This document shows positions 1 through 11,759 of a stretch of DNA of 64,000 nt, in pieces. A model generated the notes under the pieces. It did not search any database, was not told the DNA's origin, and saw only the letters and a program-made list of their open reading frames with translations. Each line of letters begins with the position of its first letter. The first letter of the stretch is position 1. A program made the position numbers and the translations under genes. The stretch is from Albula goreensis (lineage: Eukaryota > Chordata > Actinopteri > Albuliformes > Albulidae), in NCBI GenBank assembly GCA_022829145.1, contig CM040747.1:1833948-1897947 (forward strand), read 5' to 3'.

Positions 1-1192
1 ATCGGTTGTTCTGCTTTCCGACTGCAGGGGCTCGAACTGGGAATCCTTGTCGGGCGCCGCTCGCCGCTCGCAACCGCATGATATTGCATAATATTTTGCA
101 GCCTGTCATGGTGAACGGGGCATTATGAGCTAATTTGCATGTGATTCCCGGCTACACACGGCTCTGTGCCACAGGCAAATGGTTTCCCGCCTGCCACTTC
201 CCCCCACAAGAATGTGTGAACTGTCGCGCGTTACAAGCGCGATGCCTCATCACAGCATCGCAACATGCATTTTATCCCCTTGGAGGGAATTCCCTACGCC
301 TTATCTGTTAATCGTCAAAGCTGGGATAGCCCCATCGTCGGCCTCATGTAAAGCGACTGGACTTCCCCCATTTTAGCCGGCTGCCTTAACTTCACAAGCC
401 ACAGATGAATCCCGGTGAGTTTTCACACGGTCCCCCAAACTCTGCCCACAATGCGCAAATACAGCCGTGCTACTTCCTTTTCATCCTTTCCCCCTTCCTT
501 ACGGTGCTGTTTTCCAATTTTGCTTAATCGCAAACTCTCCTTGCTTACTTCCCAACGAGCTGAGTTGTCATAAGGCGCCACTATACTACTATATAGGCTG
601 AGGTAACAGACTGCAAAGGACGTCTATATCATGTGCAGTAAATGTTTTAGTCGCAAATGTTTCAAAATGACAGCATAGGTGTATTCCAGCTATTTACAAT
701 GCAAGATCAGCAGAATTATATTTTTGGGAAGCTTGCAATTTCCTTTTAAAAACAAGTGCTGGAACACTGTTTAATTATTTATGAAAACAGAAATACCATC
801 AGGCTATTTTTGAACACACTTAAACCCTTTCTGCTTTGGAGTTTTGTAAATATAAATTATTATCTGACATGTTGGCTAGTAGAATACTACAATTAACATT
901 TGTAACAAATTTGTTTTGGATTATCCATAGTTGCATCTGAAAGATGCAATCTAAATCCACCAGCAGTCTTGTAATACCTTCATACCTCTAGAACCAGATC
1001 AAGACAAATGAGTACTCTTACATTTCAAAATGTCCCACATCACCAAAATTTCTACAAACAGACAAAAAAGGCAAAAAAAAATTCCAACAGCTGTTCAGCT
1101 GCAGACTTAAACAGAACACCCTGTTCTCAGATACAGCAGTTAGGAAAAAATATTCCATATCTGCTCACCCCTCTTTAGCATGTATGCCTTAC

Positions 1193-1275
1193 CTGTAGTG
1201 TCATTTGGGTCACAAAAGGTGTTGAACTGTGAACTGAAACTGGTCAGGACTGCCGAGGGACTGGTGTAAAACTCT
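1193..1275 (-). other. Candidate orphan coding exon
   Basis: On the minus strand a pyrimidine-rich stretch leads to AG and then an open segment of about 27 codons ending ACTACAG followed by GTAAGGC, a strong donor. The reading (FYTSPSAVL...CDPNDTTG) has no stop and looks protein-like, but I recognise no family. It could belong to an unidentified gene running off the left edge, or be chance. Confidence 0.22.
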
Positions 1276-1525
1276 TCAGGATGCCGAGTAAGAAAGTAAA
1301 AGAGATAAAATAAGTAGCATTACATTCTTGGGCAAGTTCAGTATGTCTGAGACCTTCAGAGACTGTTTAATAACATTCAGTAATAACAGTGCAGATGTTG
1401 GGCCGTTGAAAGACTCTTCCCGTTTAAGTTTAGCGAGGCAATTCGAACTTGTAATATGGTTAAAAGTAATCGCAGTGACTGTCATGGGTCACTGAAACTG
1501 CGTATGACAGTTTAATCAGGTGTAA

Positions 1526-1568
1526 TTTGCATTGGATAAAAGCATTGGCTAAATAACTGTAATGCAAC
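1526..1568 (+). repeat. SINE 3'-tail fragment
   Basis: The stretch reading GCATTGGATAAAAGC followed by GGCTAAATAACTGTAATG is a diverged match to the CTCTGGATAAGAGCGTCTGC-TAAATGA tail shared by many teleost SINEs and L2-type LINEs. No tRNA-like head is visible beside it, so this is a truncated copy. Confidence 0.4.
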
Positions 1569-2383
1569 AGTAGCCTTCACTGTCATTAACTATCCCATCC
1601 AGAGCTGTCAACAGTTCTGTTACCGATGAATCCCATGAGTGTTTTATGTCAGAATGTAAAATGTTATGTATAATTTATTGGCATTTCTCTGAGGTGAAAT
1701 ATATTGCCTTTGTGTTCCTTTGACACCATTGGTGGTATGTGGTTCTTGAATTCTGCCGTGCAAAGGTGGAGGAGGTCCATAAACATCTTACTATGGCCTG
1801 GATCAAGTGACAGCAGCCAAGAGTGCTCCCACTGACGGAGGGCAGGGGGTTTAAACTGCCGCTGTATTACTCAAATCATTCGCTCACTACTGCCTCCTCT
1901 GGTCAGTCTGGACCCTGTGATTGGCCAGCACTGCTGTGTCAGTGTAGGTGACCTCCAGCTCAGCAGCTACACAGTTCAGCTGGCGGTCTTCTGAGTGGAA
2001 AACAAGCAGCCATCTGACTTCATGTATTTAAATGGAAGATATTCATTAGTTTTCAGTCACATTTATTTTGATTACATGCTTGGCAACTGTTTTGCTAAAG
2101 AGGAAAGAGATAACCTGGTCTGGGGATATGTCTATATGCTTGTGCTCTTTCTTTCCTACCTCTCTGAGAAACGTCATCAGATTATGAATGGCTTGCTAAT
2201 TTAGGAACATGATCCGAGAAATTATAATTTATTTCTATTTATTCTATATTCAACACATTGTTGAATTTGCCCTCCTCAATTGGCAGAGATTGGTACGGCC
2301 ATGAGTCAGGTCGACAGGTGAAACGGCAAACGGCATTCCTCATGAACAAACACATCCTGATGCCTTTCTCTGTAAACTGAATG

Positions 2384-2389
2384 TTTATT
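2384..2389 (-). terminator. Polyadenylation signal AATAAA, ormdl2-like gene
   Basis: Minus-strand AATAAA (TTTATT on plus) lies about 810 bp downstream of the ormdl2 stop codon, with no clear gene between. It is the most plausible 3' end of that transcript. Assignment is by position only; other AT-rich hexamers exist nearby. Confidence 0.4.
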
Positions 2390-3198
2390 GCCAAAGTACG
2401 GTACAAACTGAGATGGATCACAAAAACTATGCACAGCTTCAAGACTTCAGAAGAGTTTCCAAAAAGAACCGGCTGACAACGTATTGGAACGATGTGTAAT
2501 AAAGCAAAAAAAAAAAAAAAAAATTAAATATAACACATAAATAAATAAATAATCAAGAAATTGTACAAAGGCACAACTGAGACCGTACTCTGGATATACT
2601 CCCCTCCCTCAACCCTTTGGTGGAATGCAGTTTTTGGCTTGCTTAGATTCACAACCACAGCTGGACCTGTCCAAGGCTCGGCATTTACTCATTTATCCAA
2701 GACGTTACAAACAAACAGAGCAGAAGTCCTCCTCAGCTTCAGCAGAGAGTTCACTCTCTAACCATTAAATGAAATCATGACACTTCTGAACTTCTTTGAA
2801 ACACAAAATGTTATACGCAAGCCATGGTGTGCTAAACTATTAATATTTCTCATCCTAATTTTGTGTAAAAAAAAAAAATAATAATAATAATAAAAACAAT
2901 TGCCAGACAGGACAACAGATGGTGCACTCACATATGAATGCTCAAAACAACTTGAAAATATGGAAAGAAAAAAATAGGGAAAAAAACAGCATCACACTGT
3001 GAAGAGTAACTGCACACAACAGAGTGCCCCAGTCTGCTGCGCAGTTCAGTGTGTCCGTGTTTTTGGGTGCACAGTGATAATCTGAACTCTGATAAATTGG
3101 ACACGGTTTCCTGTGCCCGTCCTAACACATTCGTGACAAAGGCGTGCATGAAAGTCAACCCCCAATCCGCCCTCCCCATGCACAGTCAGAGGCCGCTT

Positions 3199-4082
3199 TT
3201 AGTACTTGTTGATCCCAAAAATGCGAACTCCATGGAACTGAGGAAGTTTAGGAAGAAGAACACTGAGCAGAGAGCTTGTGTTGACCAGGAAGTGAGTGGC
3301 GTCATACTTGGTGTAGAAACTGGCCAAGATGTAGCTAGAAAATAGAAACAAATAAATCAGTTAATTACTTAGAGTACTGCTGTTGTGCGTGTATCACAAT
3401 TCACACAACTGATGCTCTGCTTGGTAAAATCTGAGACAACACAGACTTGTGAGCCACTTCTTCCTTTTGCAACATCATAATCAATCGTATCACAGGGTAG
3501 GCAGCACCTAAAATACACACAAACAAATCCACACAGACTCCTCACTGTGGCCATGATGTCACTACTGAGCAGATCAATGTTCTCTCTTAAGCCCTATGAT
3601 TGACAGGAGATTAGAAACACTCAAACTACATTACATGAGGTCCAAGTCAAATTACAAGACACTTCCAACCAACAGAAGAGTGATGTTTTATTCTATGGTC
3701 ACTCAGAGTACACCCCTGATGTAAGCTGCTTGTGTGCCATATACAATATAAGACACTTTGCTGATATACTGTGCACACGCATGCACACACACACATACTC
3801 ACACACGCACACCCGCGCACACACACACACGTGCACACACACACGCGCGCACGTCCCACACACACACACACACGTGCACACACACACACACACACACGTC
3901 CACACACCACACACACGCAACACACGAGCACGTCCCACACACACACACACACACACACACAGATACGCACGCATGCACGCACACACCTGCAGACACACAC
4001 GCACGCGCACACACACACACACACACACAGACACACAGACACACACACACTGCACGCACGCACGCGCACACACACACACACA

Positions 4083-4161
<79 letters not shown>

Positions 4162-4805
4162 GCTGAATCCAAACTGATCTTACAGCACAATGGGGGAGAT
4201 GGTGAGAAACTTGCGTGAGGATGTGAACTGAATGCCGTAGTCCAATCTGCTCCCAGTGTGTGAGCAGGCGAGCTTTGCCCTGGTCAGGGGTCTCGAAAGG
4301 GGTTCCTTTCACCGTGTGCAAGAACAGGTACATCACCTGAGGGGTTCAAGAATCAGGCGTTTATCCAGCGCAACTTGCACAGTCTACATTTTTAAACACG
4401 ATCCATTTCTACAGTCAAGGCAATTTCGGCAAACTAACTAACAAACTAACTAAACTAACTTAAGGGAATCAATCCTGCAACCTCTAAGCTACAGGCCTGG
4501 CTCCCTAACCACTATACTGGACACACTATCAGACACTATCTAGTGTCTGTATGCAGATGTACACACTTCAAACACAGACACAAGTTTCTAGAGGGATAAA
4601 CAGATGACAGCAATATATCACGTTGACTGACCAGGTTATGAATGACGTTTGTGAGGGTCCACACTAAAGGCACGCTGAAAAACGGGATGCTGAGCAAGAC
4701 CACGTGTAGCACAGCGACCAAAAGCATGTAGGCCAGCCAGATGCCGCGGCTGTTCATCACCCGGGTGTTGGGATTCACCTCGCTGTGCGCCACGCCCACA
4801 TTCAT
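3199..4805 (-). CDS. ormdl2: ORM1-like sphingolipid biosynthesis regulator (ORMDL2-type)
   Basis: ORMDL proteins are small ER membrane proteins that bind serine palmitoyltransferase and restrain sphingolipid synthesis when ceramide is high. Three coding exons read on the minus strand: 4632-4805, 4184-4336 and 3199-3334, giving 153 residues, the family's exact length. The start is the ATG opening [15 protein letters not shown], the invariant family N-terminus, including Asn13, which is linked to ceramide sensing. Exon 2 carries [20 protein letters not shown] and exon 3 ends HGVR-FGINKY, both family hallmarks. Donor and acceptor sites are canonical. Exon 2 has one extra A at 4244/4245 (GAGCAGATT-GGACTAC), which shifts the frame; without it the family sequence [13 protein letters not shown] is restored. 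Intron 2 begins with a large TG/CA microsatellite. ORMDL paralogues are nearly identical; I chose ORMDL2 from synteny with pan2 and il23a. Confidence 0.9.
3771..4160. repeat. Long CA/TG microsatellite in ormdl2 intron 2
   Basis: About 390 bp of almost pure CA dinucleotides with CG and AT interruptions (CGCGCG, GTGCA). It starts 24 bp beyond the exon 2 donor of the ormdl2-like gene. Alternating purine-pyrimidine tracts of this length can adopt Z-DNA. All long open frames across it are low-complexity artefacts. Confidence 0.95.
4464..4530 (-). repeat. tRNA-derived SINE head, antisense
   Basis: Minus strand reads AGTATAGTGGTTAGGGAGCC, then GTAGCTTAGAGGTTGCAGG and ATTGATTCCC. This resembles the A-box/B-box head of teleost tRNA-derived SINEs. 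It lies in intron 1 of the ormdl2-like gene. The promoter boxes are degenerate and the unit is truncated. Confidence 0.6.
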
Positions 4806-5472
4806 CCTGTCAAAGGTGTGGCCGGCCTGGTCTGACACTGCAGCCCAGAGCAAAGGGGAAGTTAGCCAGCGCAATGCCACCTAAGAGAGGGCACTGCTGG
4901 CAAACATTACCTACACACAACCGCCATGAAATGGAGGAACTTCTTAACCCCGCAGTACAGTTCTAAACCCCCGCTCCGATACATGCGACCTCAGATACAA
5001 ACGAAGTCTGCTGTTAGCTGGAAGTTGGCTAGCTCGCTAAATGGTGTTCGGGAATGACAAACAAGTCAGTGAAGATTACGTTAGTGTCGCTTTGTTAGTA
5101 ACAACGGGCCGGGGCTCTGTGAAATCATATGTGTCTGTTGAATTGCAGAAAGATTATTTTAAGTAGTCCGGTGTGTGGCTGTCTCTCGCTTTATAGCCAA
5201 CGTTAGCTAGCCAGTTATGGTAGTTCTAAGGAATATTTGCAAACCTGTTTCCGCCCAAGCCTTCTTGAGATACTATCTTCGTTGTTCAATCACCACACAT
5301 AAAACCTACAATTTTCAAAAAATAAAAGTAACATTTCACATGCGGTTAAATGTAATATTTCACGGACTGATAGCTTAATACCAGCGATATGTATTTTTAT
5401 ATGCTAGCTAACTGCATGACTACGTACGAGGTTTATCTTCTGCCGCTGTAACCAGGAAATCCCGTGCTACGG

Positions 5473-5504
5473 CCAATCCCGCCCCCATCCCGCCTTTAGA
5501 TTGG
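5473..5504 (-). promoter_or_regulatory. Probable ormdl2 promoter: CCAAT and GC boxes
   Basis: A compact cluster holds CCAAT (5473-5477), two GC-box-like CCGCCC/CCCGCC motifs (5478-5494) and ATTGG (5500-5504). It sits about 670 bp upstream of the ormdl2 start codon. Coding exon 1 has an upstream CAG acceptor (GTGTCAG, near 4842), so a non-coding first exon is expected near 5.3-5.45 kb. TATA-less CCAAT/GC promoters suit a housekeeping gene. Confidence 0.5.
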
Positions 5505-5512
5505 TCCAAGAG

Positions 5513-7260
5513 ATTAAAGACTTTGTGTGGATTGATCAGGATAAATGTCAGTTATACAGTAGTTAGGGCCTGTATACTTGTGATTGGTTTGAAGTTGCGT
5601 TTTCCCGTTACAGAAACGATTTTTAAGCGGGTATCATGAATTCTGTGCTATATACTCTAGCTAGTGATGAGGGAATGTAATTTCATTTAACCTAAAATGG
5701 ATGGAGCATTTTGGTGCTTTCCTGTGAGGAGCAGAATATTTTGACAGCTTAATTTTTGATAAACTGTTAATTGTAGCTCAGCCTATTATTAGGTTCACTT
5801 TACAGTCATTAGTGTAAACAACTATGGATGCATCTTACAACTTTTCACTCTCCTCCGATCCCCAAATACCATTCATTTCCTACCTGAAATAAGAGGCTGA
5901 CCAACTCTCTAACTCCAATTAAGCTCTTTGCTCCTTTGTTTCCTTCTACTGTGTTCATTTGTAGAACCATAATTAGAAGTCTATCTTAATTTACCTACCC
6001 TTATTAATTATGTGCTCATAAATGTTTTACATTTTGTAGCCTTTTTTCAACTTTTTCCAACCAGACAGAAACTGATTATTGACAAACCATGATCAATGTG
6101 ACAAACAATAAAAAAGTTATGTACTACATATGGAACTGTTTTATGGCTGGTGGGCCACAATAGTGAATAGTGAATTTCACAATTGTGAAAAACATTTAGA
6201 CGCTTGTATGTATGTATGCATGTATTTATCATTTGTGTATGCAGGTAGGTTATGTGGGTAAACTGTGTCTGCATGTATGATTTTTGGATACTCATATGCA
6301 TTGACATATCTGCTTGGAAACATTTAACAGTAATTATCTTTCAAGGGTAATATTAGGTGGGGCTGTTTCAAAAAGGAAGTAGTACACAACTAACTTGTGG
6401 TATCTGTTCAAATTAATTCCAGAAACTGTCATAGGTCACTGAAACCATTTGTGATAAATATAATTATAACACTTAATTCACTTAGAATGACACAGTTTTT
6501 TTCCTGTCCTATCTCTTGATAAAATACGCATTTGTTTAAATCTAATTTCTTTAGATCGCCTCTGAAAAAAGAAAGGCAATAGTTACTTCTCTTTTTTGTC
6601 ATATCAGAGGATAGTTTACTTGATATACTTAAACATTAGTTTATTTGATATGCTTAAAAATTAGGAATCCATGCGTACAAATTATATTAAACTGTGTTAT
6701 TATTATCATTATTAGTAATAATAATTCTTAATGTTAATGTCTTAGTCTGAATGTTGTAATAAAGTTCTTAATAAAACCTGACATTTGGCCTGGTGCATTT
6801 CTTCTGCCCAGAATTAATTGATTTTTTGCACATCTTTTGATGTTTTTTTTTTTGCCAGAACCATTGAGGTGTTTCAGTCACTTTCAGAAATGTCAACCTT
6901 CTCTGACCACATACCGTCAGAGCTCTACCACCTAGGCAAACGGGATCCAATCAGCGGCCGTTCTGGCTGAATTTCAGGAAGTTGCGGCACTTCCACACAG
7001 AAGGAATTAGAACGTTTATGGAAAGCACAACATCCTTCTCTTTTTAAGTGCTATCCGTGGCCAAAGTTCAGGAAATTCATTGGCATTTCCACTGGAGTTT
7101 CCTCATTTGTCTGATTGTATACAGTTTTTATTCTTCATTATTCTACTTGTCCTGTTGCCACATTCCATTAGGATTGAGGGAAAAAATGCAGAAGTAACTT
7201 GAAGTAAAACAAATGAGAACCACTGTAAGACTGTTAGACAGCTTACACCAATATGACAAT
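5513..7260. other. Intergenic, ormdl2 promoter to il23a 3' end
   Basis: AT-rich DNA with no recognisable exon on either strand. It contains short TATG/TGTA-type repeats around 6195-6260 and scattered homopolymers. Nothing else is supported. Confidence 0.6.
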
Positions 7261-7279
7261 ATGACTTCTTTGTCACACA

Positions 7280-7450
7280 TTTATTTATCAACTTTAAGTT
7301 ACAAAAGTACAGTCATCTTGGTCAGTCATGTTAAATACATTAAATAAATATGACGATAAATAAATATAAAAGTTAATAAATACTTTATAAAGAGAAAATT
7401 TTCTTTATAAATACATGTGAAATAAATAAGTTAATAAATATTTCTAATCA
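7280..7450 (-). promoter_or_regulatory. il23a: il23a 3' UTR: AU-rich element and poly(A) signal
   Basis: Read on the minus strand, 7325-7450 is packed with ATTTA pentamers, several as overlapping TATTTATT nonamers. This is the class II AU-rich element typical of cytokine mRNAs, bound by TTP-family decay factors. An AATAAA signal (TTTATT on plus, 7280-7285) follows, placing the mRNA 3' end near 7260, about 460 bp past the stop codon. Rapid message turnover is inferred. Confidence 0.7.
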
Positions 7451-7722
7451 AATATAAAAACATTTTTTTCCATTGCTATCTCAGAGATGAACATCCCCTC
7501 TTCAGCAGACATTGTACATATTATGAAAATAACTCACATTTAGTTACTATTTTTTTTCAGCACCCTGGAAGGAGAGAAACAATTTTGTCTTGCTTTCTTA
7601 GATCAGTGATCATTTGAGGCTGACATTGTGTGTGTAAAAAAAAAAAAAAAATTCTACTATGCTGATTTGCCACAACCTCAAGCCTAATACTGATCAGTTG
7701 TGCTCCAATCTCAGCTGTGTCA

Positions 7723-10297
7723 TTAGTTTTGGTGGCAGAGTGCAGGGGGGGCATTGCCATGGTTTGCAGGGTTGCCCGCGGCAAAGACACGGGCCACAAT
7801 GATGGAGAATGAGAGTAATCTCTCCACACTGTACCGCAGCAGGTCCTCCTGCATCCAGTCCTTACTGTGGGACGGCTCCTCGGTGACTGACACCAAAGGC
7901 CTCTCGCTCTGGAAAACATTCAATGCAGGTTAATTATGCTTGCGCTAAGAAAGTACCTTAGTAATGTAACTACCGTCTGTTACATGGCAAAAGACACTGA
8001 TATAGTCTTAAATCAACATAAACAAGACAGACAGACTTTTATTTATTTTGTACATGTTCACATTCCCTTAAAATCACGACTGGCTTCTTCTCTCCCCATA
8101 GTAATCAAAGAAAAGGAAATTGGGTAGGATCCAACAGATGCAAGTATGTGATATGGAACCTATGGCCTTGGGCAACACTAGGCATTTTAGACTTATGTCT
8201 TCCCTTATCATTGTCCGCATCAAGCCACACGTATGTTACAGTTCATCGGGGGGTCGCCCTCCCAATACAAGAATAACTTTATCTAGAAGTTTTGGTAAAA
8301 TCCCCCAACAGAGCTTTGTGTTTCTTAGATTTTGTGTGCCTGGTAATCTGATATCAGTAATAGAGCTGGAGGGGATCCACCTGTCTGGACAGCAGAGCCC
8401 CTTGGAGTCCAGTCACATCAGAGGAGAATGAGAAAGCAGGGGAGGAGCTGCTGTCTTTATCACCCCCCATGCCAGGAGTGTTCGCCGGCCTGACCACTCC
8501 AAAGCCTCACACACACTATGGAGCTGTCCCCTGTTTCAGTCTCTCAGACTTCACACTACAGCTCTCATACTGTCCTGACTCCAGGGCAGTTAGCCCTGAG
8601 CTCTGTTTCTGAGCGGCATAAGTTCAGGAACCGCCAAAACAACACTACCGCATTACCACATATTCGCCATTTCTTTCTTTTCCTCTTTTTCCTAGAGTGG
8701 TGATGCAACGTGAACGCTGTTAAAAATCTGTGTTGATTCAACCACTTTTTTTTTGACAGGGGAAATTGTGTGGCGGCACACGGGTCTGTTTTTCAGCTTT
8801 GCGGAAAGTCACTAAAAGACCACTGGACTCACGGTCAGCTGGCCGAGGAGCCTGGACACGGAGCGAGCCACTTCCCGTGCCATCTCCCACTCTGATCCTG
8901 AGAATAATTCCCTCTTCTGGAAAATCCTGGAGTAGTTTCTCAGAGCAGCAGTGATCTTCTGAAGGCAGGGCTGCGGGGACAGAGTGGTGTGGAAAGCTGA
9001 GTGACCTCAGCGCCAGTGTTCTCTCAGTACATTACAGTCATTAGCAGAGTCTCTGATCCAGAGCGACTTGCAGTTTGAGAGAACATAAGTGCATTCACTC
9101 AATTAACATGACAAATGGTACCAGACCTGGCTGAAAACATTCACACATAGTATATATGTTACATCAGTACAGTACCAATATTAAAAAAACTATACTAATC
9201 AGATCTAAAATACAACTCTTAAGTAGAAGCAACAAACTCTACTAAGAAAATCATAACTGGTAACAGTGGATGTACTTGAGTTCATGGCTCTGAAAATTAA
9301 TTGTTAATTAATTAATGTATTGTAATTTAAAAATTTTCTCTTGTGACAATAGCACCTGTGTTCAATTTGCTTGACATTTGAACACATTCCTATGCATTTA
9401 GGTGGTGGTTCCCAGATACACTCAGTTGTACTCTTTCATTTAAAAATTCTGTCCATTGTATTGTCTCCTGTGGTGGAGTTTTTCAGCTGCACAAACTGAG
9501 ACTCAGGAATCTCTGGGGACAGCAGATGTGCTGACTGAAACACACAGGGTTAAATGAGCCACTGGACTGACTTTTGGGGCTGAAATTTGAGGATGCCAGG
9601 CTATGGGCTCAGAAGACATCCCAAAGCACTGCTCAGGACGCTTGACGATGTATCTTGCTCAACATACTACAATTCTACAGTCCTTATTACCAGTACAATG
9701 AAAAAGGCCGTACCGTCGCGTCCGTTTTTAAACCCGCAGGATCGCACATGTCGCTGGCCTCCACCTTCAGTATCTTGTCGCTGATATTGTACTCCATCGG
9801 GAGAGAACCACCGAGAACCTGCATCAACAGAGCATACACTACAGTTACAATAACAGTGAAATAATTGTTCCACTTGTTTGACCCAACTACTATTATAATG
9901 GCTATATGTTAACATTAGCATCAAGAATAAAAACAGCATGATAATATCTGGGAATCCTCTTCATCATCGTTACTCGTATCTTCACAATTGTAGGCACAAC
10001 CATATAACCATAAGAAGCGTTCTTCATTTCCCAAATCAGCATATCCTATCAGATTTCTCTCATCTTTAAGGCTAATTTAAAATACAACAATAAACACGTT
10101 TTACATAATCAGTAGAAATTCATTTGAAAATGACTTACTTCTTTAGCAAGCTCTTGCGCAAATTTGTTGAGTCTTACAGAGCTTTCAGTGCAGAGTTCCC
10201 AGTTGATAATCGGCGCCCCATCTGCTCGAATCCCAGTCAAAGTCAAACCCAAAATAATGGCTGCAGCAACAACGGTAGAATGCAACAGTGAATGCAT
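7723..10297 (-). CDS. il23a: Interleukin-23 alpha subunit (p19)
   Basis: p19 is the four-helix subunit that pairs with IL-12B/p40 to make secreted IL-23, which supports IL-17-producing lymphocytes. Four coding exons on the minus strand (10139-10297, 9714-9818, 8833-8970, 7723-7908), all phase 0 with canonical splice sites, give 195 residues; human p19 has 189. Residues 1-25 are a signal peptide (hydrophobic core VVAAAIILGLTL). Exon 1 keeps a W-x-x-C (WELC) near the mature N-terminus. Exon 2 has MCDPAGL, matching human GCDPQGL, and exon 3 opens PCLQKI, matching FCLQRI; these two cysteines fit the intrachain disulfide. The last helix, ERLLSFSIIVARVFAAGN, matches human LQAFVAVAARVFAHG. The human cysteine that bonds p40 aligns with alanine here. 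Position head-to-head with pan2 is the human arrangement and supports the call. Confidence 0.9.
9030..9075 (-). repeat. SINE/L2 3'-tail fragment, antisense
   Basis: The minus strand contains AAGTCGCTCTGGATCAGAG followed by ACTCTGCTAATGACTGTAATG. This is the conserved 3' tail of teleost SINEs, here inside il23a intron 2. No tRNA head is seen. Confidence 0.65.
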
Positions 10298-10391
10298 GTT
10301 CCAGGGTCAGTGAGTACCTGTTTGCAGCCTCGAAATATTCACTTTGATCCTGATCTGGAGATCATCTGAAATGCATGTCTTTTCTTTCACA

Positions 10392-10495
10392 TTATATACA
10401 ACGGCTCACACAACGGTGACTCACGCGAGGACTTTCCCCGCTGCCTGTCCGACAGGTGAACGGCCGACTTAATTGTCTCACGGTTTCGTTTTCAC
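10392..10495 (-). promoter_or_regulatory. il23a: il23a core promoter: TATA, AP-1, NF-kB-like and ISRE-like sites
   Basis: Upstream of the il23a ATG (10297), in order: a TATA-like TATATAA on the minus strand (10392-10398, about 95 bp upstream), a perfect AP-1 site TGACTCA (10417-10423), GGACTTTCCCC (10429-10439; nine of ten bases of the classical kappa-B site GGGACTTTCC) and, on the minus strand, GTGAAAACGAAACC (10482-10495), which fits the ISRE pattern GAAANNGAAAC. This is the layout of an inducible inflammatory cytokine promoter. Sites are read from sequence; activity is inferred. Confidence 0.6.
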
Positions 10496-11759
10496 GAGAG
10501 CGTATAAACACTACGGAGAAAAAATAAAAAGTTGGCCGAATATTTTTGTAGCTTATCTGATAAAAGTCAATAAAAAGGTGTTCAGGGAATTCTTTAAGAT
10601 TAATCACTCAAGAAAGTAGTGTCTGATGACTAAACTGCCACCAATTCATGGCCCTTCTTTGCTATATAAATTATTTTTATTTTTATTATACAATAATCAC
10701 CTTTCATTTAAATCATTTAGCTTATTAATTTAGTTCACTTTATGCAAAACAACTTTTGTACCACATTTCAAGCAGCTAACAATTTAATGATTAATGTCGT
10801 GCGCAAAATTTATATTTGCCATTCTAATAGTATCTAAAATAACAATACCATACAATTATGAGACTTAAATTTGAGATTTTTTTTCGTTTGTTTAATTACT
10901 ATGGACCATTTGAGAATTACATTCTTCTAGTTTAAGCGTTTCAGTTCAGAAACTGACTCAATAAGTCAAGGGAACTGACATAAAGTAAAACCTTTGTGAC
11001 CTATGCTATACTCACTTATTTGTGAATCTGAAACTACCATGGCCAAGGGATGAACGCACGCTGGCAATTTCGTTTGTTTTAGTTCCTGGTTTTTACAGTT
11101 CTCCGCCGAATTTGTCATATTGGTTATTTAAACTTATAAAGCCTATTGTATGACAGAATTGCATATACATTGTATAGTTGCAGGTGACCACAGGGTAAAA
11201 ACTGTTCATACACTGACAAACCTATTTGATTGTATTTTAGAGAACGACTGTTTTATTTTCAAATTTTGAATGACCATATACGGATTTGAGCTTATACTTT
11301 AAGAGCTTATACTTTATCCATTATATCTATTATTTTAAGCATATTATACTTCACTTTTCAACTTGACTACACAGAACCATGGGCTCAGATATATTATTAT
11401 TATAATTATTATTACCATCATTATTAGTGGTAGTGGTAGTATTAGTAGTAGTATCTGCACTTCACCAACATTTCCCTCTCTTGTTTCTTTGTACTTGTTT
11501 ACTCTAATGGCCACTTTATCTGGAAGAAGAAAGCTTGTTGTAAATTTGTAAGTAATTATAAATGTAGTATTTATTTGTAATAATAATGTACCCTCATTAT
11601 TAATTTGTCGGCATTATTTATTTTCATGAGTTACATACCGGTAGGTCGTGTTTGTTCTCAATAGTGTTCATCAAAAGTGACCTACACCTGGAAAGTGATC
11701 CTGCAACCTTCCTGTTTTAATACCAGTTTCTAATCCAAATGAAATGCCAGGAAATTTGT

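Larger units (their letters stand above)
1..2380. other. Intergenic or unassigned flank
   Basis: No protein family is recognisable here on either strand. Longest open frames are about 65-70 codons and look random. The interval holds one candidate exon on the minus strand (1193-1275) and a SINE-tail-like fragment near 1526-1568, listed separately. It lies beyond the proposed 3' end of the ormdl2-like gene. Confidence 0.5.

Noticed and set aside
3647-4336. Long CVCVCV / HTHTHT open frames on both strands
   Set aside because: They are translations of the CA/TG microsatellite. Only the N-terminal piece of the 229-codon minus frame is real (ormdl2 exon 2).
3199-4805. Calling ormdl2, pan2 and mcrs1 pseudogenes because of frameshifts
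   Set aside because: Each has full exon structure, intact splice sites and one isolated one-base indel in a base run. Sequencing error explains this better than decay.
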